A stretch of DNA of 13,225 nt from Caldifarciminota bacterium (GTDB lineage Bacteria; Hydrothermota; Hydrothermia; LBFQ01; DSFT01). Both the position numbers and the translations under genes were made by a program. Of this stretch, positions 7,370 to 12,515 are shown piece after piece. The notes under the pieces were generated by a model that was given only the letters and a program-made list of their open reading frames with translations, did not search any database and was not told the origin of the DNA. How positions within the stretch are numbered: the stretch's first letter is position 1; the number at the start of each line of letters is the position of its first letter. Location: positions 1 to 13,225 of the forward strand of contig WGAQ01000101.1 in assembly GCA_015494735.1 (NCBI GenBank). The letters run 5' to 3'.

Positions 7370-8698
7370 ATGAGAAGGGCCATCCTTCTCCTCATCGCAT
7401 TCATCATCCTCCTCATCACCCTTAAACTCCCGGCACTGGACACCCCCATCGCAAAGGGGCTTGGCATACTCGCATTCGTGGGATTTCTCTGGATTACAGA
7501 GGCCTTCGAGATATACACCACGGCCCTGGTGGTCCCCATTCTCGCAGTGGTGCTGAACATATTCGACGTGAAGACGGCGTTTTCCTCCTTCTCCCACCCC
7601 ATCATATTCCTCTTCCTGGCAGGGTTCGTATTCGCGGGGGCCATGTCCAGATACCACATAGACCGGTACATAGCCTATCGAATAGTGGCCGCATCCAGGG
7701 GCAATCTATTCCTCTCCGCCGTGTTTATAATGCTCATAACGGCCTTCCTCTCCATGTGGATGAGCAATACCTCCACCACCGCCCTCATGCTCCCCATAGT
7801 TATGGGTATAACACGCCATCTGAATCACAGGGAGAGGGTCTTCTTCCTGCTGCTCACCGCCTATTCCGCCAGTCTGGGAGGTCTCGGCACCCCCGTGGGC
7901 TCCCCTCCCAACGCTCTGGCAGCAGCCATAACCAACATCACATTCCAGCAGTGGTTCTTCAGGTCCATCCTGTTTCTCCTCATAGCTCTGGTCGTCCTCA
8001 TAACCGTCCTCATGCTGGTTATAAGGCCGGACCTCTCTGCAAAGGGAATCCGCATGGATGAAGGAATTCGCTTCTCTCCGGGCAGGAAGGGAACCATCCT
8101 GATCATCCTGTTCATCATGACGGCCATCGGATGGATTTTCTCGGATTACTTCTCCAGCCTGCTGGGTATAGAGAAGGGCTTCGATACCTTCGTGGCCATA
8201 TTCTTCGTCGTACTGCTGCTGGCCGGTGATATAATAAACTGGTCCGATGTGCAGAAGTACGTCAACTGGGGCATTCTCCTCCTCTTCGGGGGAGGTCTCA
8301 CCCTCTCTGCAATCATGAAGGAGACCGGAACTGCCCATTTCATATCCTCCTGGCTTCTGGACGTTCTGAAGGGTTTTCCTTCCTGGACCATCCTCCTGGT
8401 CATCATACTGATGGCCATATTCCTCACGGAACTCATGAGCAACACCGCTCTGAGCGCCATTCTCATTCCCATCATGATTCCGTTGGCCGACAGTCTGGGA
8501 TTTCCCCGGCAGATGGTGGCGATGGTGATAGCGTATGCGGCCTCCTGCGCGTTCATGCTTCCCGTGGCCACGCCTCCCAACGCCCTGGTGTTCGGAACGG
8601 GGGATATTCGACAGCAGGAGATGATGCGGGTGGGATTCGTCCTGAACCTCGTTTTCTCCGTTCTGATTCTCGCATATTTCCTCGTTTTCGGCCTTTAA
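7370..8698 (+). CDS. DASS/SLC13-family sodium:anion symporter
   Basis: A 442-residue, strongly hydrophobic protein with about 11-12 membrane segments. It has the two inverted repeats of the divalent anion:Na+ symporter family, each with an SNT substrate motif: SNTSTTALMLP from residue 132 and SNTALSAILIP from residue 357. Each is paired with a proline-asparagine motif: GTPVGSPPNA near residue 173 and ATPPNALVFGTG near residue 400. Members import dicarboxylates, citrate, sulfate or related anions with Na+. Which anion cannot be decided from sequence. The gene ends at TAA inside the promoter box of the next gene, ten bases before its ATG. Confidence 0.92.
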   Translation: MRRAILLLIAFIILLITLKLPALDTPIAKGLGILAFVGFLWITEAFEIYTTALVVPILAVVLNIFDVKTAFSSFSHPIIFLFLAGFVFAGAMSRYHIDRYIAYRIVAASRGNLFLSAVFIMLITAFLSMWMSNTSTTALMLPIVMGITRHLNHRERVFFLLLTAYSASLGGLGTPVGSPPNALAAAITNITFQQWFFRSILFLLIALVVLITVLMLVIRPDLSAKGIRMDEGIRFSPGRKGTILIILFIMTAIGWIFSDYFSSLLGIEKGFDTFVAIFFVVLLLAGDIINWSDVQKYVNWGILLLFGGGLTLSAIMKETGTAHFISSWLLDVLKGFPSWTILLVIILMAIFLTELMSNTALSAILIPIMIPLADSLGFPRQMVAMVIAYAASCAFMLPVATPPNALVFGTGDIRQQEMMRVGFVLNLVFSVLILAYFLVFGL

Positions 8699-8700
8699 AT
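8695..8700 (+). promoter_or_regulatory. -10-like box of the eamA-like gene
   Basis: CTTTAAATTTGTCCCCATG has TTAAAT eight bases before ATG 8709. It overlaps the stop codon (8696-8698) of the upstream transporter gene. No Shine-Dalgarno sequence is present. Confidence 0.5.
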
Positions 8701-8708
8701 TTGTCCCC

Positions 8709-9113
8709 ATGTGGCTCCTCTATTCCATTCTGACCATCGTTTTCTGGGGGCTGTGGGGATTCGCAATAAAGATTGCCTCCCGCCACATGGAGTGGTATCA
8801 ACTATACGTCCTGAGCAATGCAGTTTCCTTCGTGGTGTCGGCGGGCATAGTGATGGTGGAAAGGCAATCCTTCCTGAGTCTGGGAAAGCTCTCCCTGTAC
8901 GGAATTGTGGCGGGATTTCTCGGAACACTCGGATACATCTTCTTTATACTCGCCACCCGCAGCGGAAAGGTGGCCATCGTCGTTCCCCTCACGGCCACAT
9001 ATCCGGTTATCACTTTTATCCTCGGAGTTCTGCTTCTCAGGGAGCAGGTACACCTCCACCACATAGCGGGAATGGTTCTGGCCATAGTGGGGGCCATACT
9101 GCTGTCCATCTGA
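8709..9113 (+). CDS. Half-size EamA-family (DMT) transporter
   Basis: A 134-residue membrane protein with four to five hydrophobic helices and a single EamA domain. It begins WLLYSILTIVFWGLWGFAIK and ends with the characteristic VPLTATYPVITFILGVLLLREQ ... GMVLAIVGAILLS. Most DMT transporters have two such domains in about 300 residues. Single-domain members are thought to work as homodimers or as partners of another small subunit. The substrate is unknown. The gene follows the DASS gene by ten bases and is followed by a bulged hairpin. Confidence 0.88.
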   Translation: MWLLYSILTIVFWGLWGFAIKIASRHMEWYQLYVLSNAVSFVVSAGIVMVERQSFLSLGKLSLYGIVAGFLGTLGYIFFILATRSGKVAIVVPLTATYPVITFILGVLLLREQVHLHHIAGMVLAIVGAILLSI

Positions 9114-9126
9114 ATCACCCATGAAA

Positions 9127-9155
9127 TCCCCTGTTCCGGGAGTTCCGGCAGGGGA
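9127..9155 (+). terminator. Bulged hairpin after the eamA-like gene
   Basis: TCCCCTG (9127-9133) pairs with CAGGGGA (9149-9155), and an inner CCGG (9136-9139) pairs with CCGG (9145-9148) around the loop GAGTT, leaving a TT bulge. No U-tract follows immediately; the downstream TTTATAATTT belongs to the next promoter. It is probably a terminator or mRNA 3'-end stabiliser. Confidence 0.5.
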
Positions 9156-9163
9156 CACCCCTT

Positions 9164-9169
9164 TATAAT
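9164..9169 (+). promoter_or_regulatory. -10 box (TATAAT) of the E1 alpha gene
   Basis: CCTTTATAATTTCCCCACTATG contains a perfect TATAAT nine bases before ATG 9179. With a usual -10 to start distance, transcription would begin two or three bases before the ATG. No Shine-Dalgarno sequence or good -35 hexamer is present. Confidence 0.65.
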
Positions 9170-9178
9170 TTCCCCACT

Positions 9179-10309
9179 ATGACGGAGAAAATTCTGGAGA
9201 AAATAGCGCCATTCACGGACGAGCCGATAAGGTTTATAGGTTCCGAAGGGGAGCCCCTCTTCGAATTTTCGTCGGAGGACCTGGGGCTCACTCAGGAGGA
9301 CCTTCAGAAGCTGTACTATTACATGAAACTAACCCGTGCCTTCGACCGCAAGGGCATGATTCTCACCCGCCAGGGGAAATGCCGATTCTACGTGGAGGTG
9401 GCCGGTCAGGAAGCCGCCAACATAGGAAGTGGATATGCGGTGGGGCCCAACGACTGGGTCTATACCGCCCACAGGGAGCACGGGGTGTACATCGTGAGGG
9501 GCTACCCCCTGGTGGAGATGTTCGCCCAGCTCATGGGAAGGGTCGAGGCCAACAAGGGCAAGCAGATGCCCGTGCACTGGGGTTTGAGGAAGCTCCGGAT
9601 AGTGACCATATCCAGTCCGGTGGGGACGCAACTCCCGCAGGTGACGGGTATCGGGATGGCCATCAATTACCTGAAGAAGGAAAACGAGGCCGTCATCGGA
9701 TACATAGGCGATGGCGGTACGGCTGAGGGGGATTTCCACGTGGCCCTCACGATGGCAGGGGTATTCAGGACGCCCACTGTCTTCTTCGTCCAGAACAACC
9801 ACTGGGCCATATCCGTGCCATCGGAAAGGCAATTCGCATCCAGGAATATAGCCATAAAGGCAATCGCTTACGGGATGGATGGATACTACGTGGATGGGAA
9901 CGATGTTCTGGCAGTCTATGCCGTGACAAAGCACGCATTCGAAAAGGCTTACCGGAAAGAGCCAACCCTGATAGAGGCACTGACCTACAGATACGGGGCC
10001 CATTCCACAGCCGACGACCCGTCCAGATACCGCGACCCCAAGGAAGTGGAAGAGTGGAAGACGAAGTGGGACCCCATAAAGAGGATGAGACTATATCTGG
10101 AAAGGCTGGGTATATGGACACCCAAGTGGGAGAAGCAACTGGATGAGGAGATAGACAGTCTGCTCAACAAAGCCATCGAGGAAGCAGAAGCCAGACCCGA
10201 GCCCGACCCGGAGACCATGTTCGAGGACGTGTATGCAGAAATGCCCTGGCATCTGAAGGAGGAGTACGAGGATTTCCTTCAGGAGTTGAAGGAGAGGGGA
10301 TTGAGGTAA
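9179..10309 (+). CDS. 2-oxoacid dehydrogenase E1 component, alpha subunit
   Basis: A 376-residue protein of the pyruvate/branched-chain 2-oxoacid dehydrogenase E1 alpha family. The thiamine-diphosphate motif is canonical: GDG at 177-179, exactly 26 residues, then NN at 206-207. Flanking family sequence includes AGQEAANIGSGYAV, HREHGVY, GKQMPVHW and YGAHSTADDPSRYRDP. E1 alpha decarboxylates a 2-oxoacid together with E1 beta and passes the acyl group to lipoyl-E2. No E1 beta, E2 or E3 gene follows, unlike the usual operon; the next gene is an SPFH protein. Whether the substrate is pyruvate, acetoin or a branched-chain oxoacid cannot be decided. The C-terminal ~60 residues are rich in Glu. Confidence 0.92.
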   Translation: MTEKILEKIAPFTDEPIRFIGSEGEPLFEFSSEDLGLTQEDLQKLYYYMKLTRAFDRKGMILTRQGKCRFYVEVAGQEAANIGSGYAVGPNDWVYTAHREHGVYIVRGYPLVEMFAQLMGRVEANKGKQMPVHWGLRKLRIVTISSPVGTQLPQVTGIGMAINYLKKENEAVIGYIGDGGTAEGDFHVALTMAGVFRTPTVFFVQNNHWAISVPSERQFASRNIAIKAIAYGMDGYYVDGNDVLAVYAVTKHAFEKAYRKEPTLIEALTYRYGAHSTADDPSRYRDPKEVEEWKTKWDPIKRMRLYLERLGIWTPKWEKQLDEEIDSLLNKAIEEAEARPEPDPETMFEDVYAEMPWHLKEEYEDFLQELKERGLR

Positions 10310-10315
10310 ACATAA

Positions 10316-11101
10316 ATGAACGCCGGAAGATTTCTGATTCTATTGGTTCTGCTGGGAGTTTTCCTGGCTTTCTTTTCACCTGTCCGTATAGTGGACAACA
10401 GGAAGGTGGCATGCTACATCACCCTGGGTCAGATTTCGGACAGGGAATCCGGTCCCGGTGTCAAGATAGTGATACCCTTCGTTCAGAGCATAGAAACCAT
10501 TCCCATAACCACGCAGGTGATTCACTTCAAGGAAATACCGGTCCTTTCCAACGATGGATTGCAGCTGCTGGTGGATATCAGCGTGGGATACAAGATAAAG
10601 CAGGATAAAGCCTGCGATGCATTCATCGAATACCGGGACATATTCGAAAATCTGGTAAAGCCCACCGTGAGAAGCGCCATAAGGACCCTGTTCGCCCGAT
10701 TCAAGGGAACCGACTACTACGAAAAGCGTCAGGAGGTGGAGCAACAGATAGTTAAGGCCCTCGAGAGCCTGGATAATCCCTACTTCGAAATCGTTCAGGT
10801 GAACATCCGCAACATACAGCTGCCCGAAGAGGTCCTCAAAGCCATAGAGCGGAAGATAACCGCCAAGCAGGAAGCCGAGAGGATGCAGTACGTTCTGGAG
10901 AAGGAGAAACTGGAAGCGGAAAGGAAAATCGTGGAAGCCAGAGGACTGGCGGAATCCCAGCGCATCATAAACAACTCCCTCTCGGACAAGTACCTGAGGT
11001 GGTATTACATAACCACCATGAAGGAACTGGCGGACAACGACAACAGCAAAATCATCATAATGCCCTACGACCAGAAGATGCTCCCCCTTATGGTGAAGTG
11101 A
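10316..11101 (+). CDS. SPFH/band-7 (prohibitin-like) membrane protein
   Basis: A 261-residue protein with one N-terminal membrane helix (about residues 4-21). An SPFH domain follows (PVRIVDNRKVACYITLGQ, GPGVKIVIPFVQSIETI, LLVDISVGYKI), then IRNIQLPEEVLKAIERKITAKQEAER leading into a charged coiled coil (~183-220). Such proteins oligomerise on membranes, form lipid microdomains, and often modulate proteases or other membrane proteins. The gene lies six bases after the E1 alpha stop and has a GAGGT ribosome site (10303-10307) inside the upstream gene's end, so the two are probably one operon. Its TGA stop overlaps the first 42-base repeat by two bases. Confidence 0.9.
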   Translation: MNAGRFLILLVLLGVFLAFFSPVRIVDNRKVACYITLGQISDRESGPGVKIVIPFVQSIETIPITTQVIHFKEIPVLSNDGLQLLVDISVGYKIKQDKACDAFIEYRDIFENLVKPTVRSAIRTLFARFKGTDYYEKRQEVEQQIVKALESLDNPYFEIVQVNIRNIQLPEEVLKAIERKITAKQEAERMQYVLEKEKLEAERKIVEARGLAESQRIINNSLSDKYLRWYYITTMKELADNDNSKIIIMPYDQKMLPLMVK

Positions 11102-11141
11102 ACTTTTATACCGAACGGTTTTAAACCAGAAGGTATAAAAT
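11100..11141 (+). repeat. 42-base palindromic direct repeat, copy 1
   Basis: This copy is identical over 42 bases to 12176-12217. Inside it is an imperfect palindrome centred on 11122: outer arms TTTTATACC (11104-11112) and GGTATAAAA (11132-11140), inner arms GGTTT (11117-11121) and AAACC (11123-11127). It starts within the stop codon of the SPFH gene and ends six bases before ATG 11148. Its right arm doubles as the -10 box of the ATPase gene. Confidence 0.95.
11134..11141 (+). promoter_or_regulatory. -10 box of the ATPase gene inside the repeat
   Basis: GGTATAAAATTTGGCGATG places TATAAAAT six bases before ATG 11148, without a Shine-Dalgarno sequence. The box is part of the right palindrome arm. 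A protein binding the palindrome would therefore block or control this promoter. Confidence 0.6.
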
Positions 11142-11147
11142 TTGGCG

Positions 11148-12200
11148 ATGGAAAATCCCTTCAAATTCGATACCATAGTAACCGGAGAGCACTTCTGCAA
11201 TCGCCAGGGTGAAATGGATTTCCTTCATGAAAGGATACGGGAAAGGGTGAAAGTTTCTATCGTATCCCCCCGCAAATTTGGAAAGACTTCACTGATTATC
11301 AACACAGTAATCCGATACGAGATACCCCACATCTACATAGACATGGCCACAATAGACGATGAGCGGTCCTTTATAGAAGCCCTGCTTCAGGAATTGAGCA
11401 GGAAGAGCCCGCTGGAGAAATTCCGAAATTTTCTTCAGAATCTGAAAATCGATATATCCCTGAATCTGCCATTCGGAACACTGGATGTGAAAAACTTCGG
11501 GGAGCAGACCGTAGAAAAAATTATCGTCGAAATCCTGAAGAACAGAACGCTGATTCTGGACGAATTTCAGGAGGTGATTGCCCTCGGGAAAACATTTACA
11601 TGGAAACTGCGCTCGATATTGCAGAAGACTCCGGGTTCTGTCATTTTTTCGGGAAGCAGACGCTCCATAATGCTGAATCTCTTCAACGATCCCAAACAGC
11701 CCTTCTACAGGTTGACCGATATCTTCCACCTGAAAATCATCCCCTATGAAGAGTGGAGAGATTTCGCCCAATTCTGGTTCAATAAAACCGGAGTTCCCGT
11801 AAGCGAATCCGAAATCAGAAAGTCCTTTGAGACGGCAAAGGGAATTCCATTCTATATGCAGTACATCCTGCATTATCTGTGGGAAGGGAAAAGGCAGGGC
11901 ATGAACCTGGATGAAGTGATAGAAAATCTGCTCAAAACCAACCATCACACTTATGAATACATTTTCGAATCACTCCCCCATTCCCAGCGAAAAGCGCTTA
12001 TTCTTCTGGCAGTAGAAGGAAGGGAATCTTACTCAAGAGAGACTTTGGAAAAATACGACTTTCCAACTCCTCAACACCTTCAAAAGGCCCTTCGCTCCTT
12101 ATGGAACAGGGAACTGATAGAAAAGAATAGCCACTGGTGGATTCTCGACCCTCTGTTCGCCCTGTGGATCAAAAAGAACTTTTATACCGAACGGTTTTAA
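11148..12200 (+). CDS. Archaeal-type AAA+ ATPase (Arch_ATPase/COG1672-like)
   Basis: A 350-residue protein with a P-loop SPRKFGKTS at residues 40-48 (the first Gly replaced by Ser, common in this family) and a Walker B TLILDEFQE at 134-142. A GSRRSIM sensor-like segment follows. The C-terminal part looks like a winged helix and ends with the typical DPLFALWIKK. These ATPases are frequent in archaea and thermophilic bacteria, often in many mobile or variable copies, and their role is not established. ATG 11148 is preferred to the in-frame TTG 11142 because it stands six bases from the -10 box, as in neighbouring genes. The last seven codons plus stop are encoded by repeat copy 2. Hand-counted 60-base samples are 42-43% GC (starting 11401 and 11941), against 60% in E1 alpha (starting 9421), which suggests foreign origin. 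Confidence 0.88.
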   Translation: MENPFKFDTIVTGEHFCNRQGEMDFLHERIRERVKVSIVSPRKFGKTSLIINTVIRYEIPHIYIDMATIDDERSFIEALLQELSRKSPLEKFRNFLQNLKIDISLNLPFGTLDVKNFGEQTVEKIIVEILKNRTLILDEFQEVIALGKTFTWKLRSILQKTPGSVIFSGSRRSIMLNLFNDPKQPFYRLTDIFHLKIIPYEEWRDFAQFWFNKTGVPVSESEIRKSFETAKGIPFYMQYILHYLWEGKRQGMNLDEVIENLLKTNHHTYEYIFESLPHSQRKALILLAVEGRESYSRETLEKYDFPTPQHLQKALRSLWNRELIEKNSHWWILDPLFALWIKKNFYTERF

Positions 12201-12217
12201 ACCAGAAGGTATAAAAT
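12176..12217 (+). repeat. 42-base palindromic direct repeat, copy 2
   Basis: This is a perfect copy of 11100-11141 and includes the palindrome centred on 12198. It spans the end of the ATPase gene: the stop TAA (12198-12200) sits at the palindrome centre. The right arm again gives TATAAAAT (12210-12217), but no start codon follows, so this copy is an orphan promoter-like element pointing to the right. Confidence 0.95.
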
Positions 12218-12444
12218 CGAAATCACAGCAGTTTCCTGCTTAACCCTCCCCTCATCCACCGGATGGTCGGAGAGAGCCTTCTCCCGGAAACCTCATTCCT
12301 CAGTTGGAATAACTGAAGAACCCTATCAACTACATAAACCGCCCGCAACACCTCCTCAATGTGATTGAACCCCTCAATCATAAGAGAACTCTAAAAGTCA
12401 GATAACCCAATTCGAAGAACAACTCCCGGAAAATCATACACATC
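12218..12444. other. Unassigned segment between the ATPase cassette and the CRISPR array
   Basis: No gene is certain here. Three hairpins can be drawn: 12270-12285 (a 5-bp GGAGA/TCTCC stem), 12296-12320 (ten base pairs with one mismatch, core TCAGTT-GGAAT-AACTGA) and 12362-12380 (TGATTGA-ACCCC-TCAATCA, a perfect 7-bp stem). Read to the right from repeat copy 2 this could be a structured RNA; read on the minus strand it holds the 52-residue frame. The GTCGGAGAGA at 12266-12275 equals the first ten bases of the minus-strand CRISPR repeat. Confidence 0.5.
12223..12381 (-). CDS. Small hypothetical protein, 52 residues
   Basis: On the minus strand ATG (12379-12381) opens a 52-codon frame ending at TGA 12223-12225. 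The protein starts MIEGFNHIEEVLRAVY, and residues 8-28 look like an amphipathic helix; the rest is basic (RRLSPTIRWMRGG). I do not recognise it. In favour: a TAGAGT box stands six bases before the ATG, the spacing of other boxes here. Against: an in-frame stop lies just upstream, there is no Shine-Dalgarno sequence, and a 52-codon frame is expected by chance. It may instead be a remnant of a longer gene. Confidence 0.25.
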   Translation of the reverse strand: MIEGFNHIEEVLRAVYVVDRVLQLFQLRNEVSGRRLSPTIRWMRGGLSRKLL

Positions 12445-12476
12445 CCAACCAACTCCCATTGCGGTATTTCTCCGAC
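12445..12476 (-). repeat. Strongly degenerate CRISPR repeat beyond the array end
   Basis: CCAACTCCCATTGCGG and TTTCTCCGAC match the array repeat with a one-base insertion and a few substitutions; the first four bases are lost. It is separated from the next repeat by 39 bases, a spacer-like distance. It is therefore best read as the oldest decayed repeat of the array. Confidence 0.7.
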
Positions 12477-12515
12477 TAATGGAAAGAAAAAGGAGGTAGG
12501 TCATGAAGAACCAGA

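Larger units (their letters stand above)
11100..12217 (+). other. Repeat-bracketed ATPase cassette, possible mobile or inserted unit
   Basis: The segment from repeat copy 1 to the end of copy 2 contains only the ATPase gene. The repeats are 1,076 bases apart and perfectly identical. No transposase or integrase is encoded in it. Insertion at a 42-base site, recombination between gene-family copies, or a tandem-amplification remnant would all leave this layout. Confidence 0.4.

Noticed and set aside
7706..8710. 334-codon minus-strand frame opposite the DASS transporter
   Set aside because: Its highly polar His/Glu/Gly-rich translation is the mirror of hydrophobic membrane codons; the DASS motifs are unambiguous.
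11142..11144. TTG as start of the ATPase
   Set aside because: It directly abuts the -10 box and would lie upstream of the expected transcription start; ATG 11148 fits the spacing of other genes.
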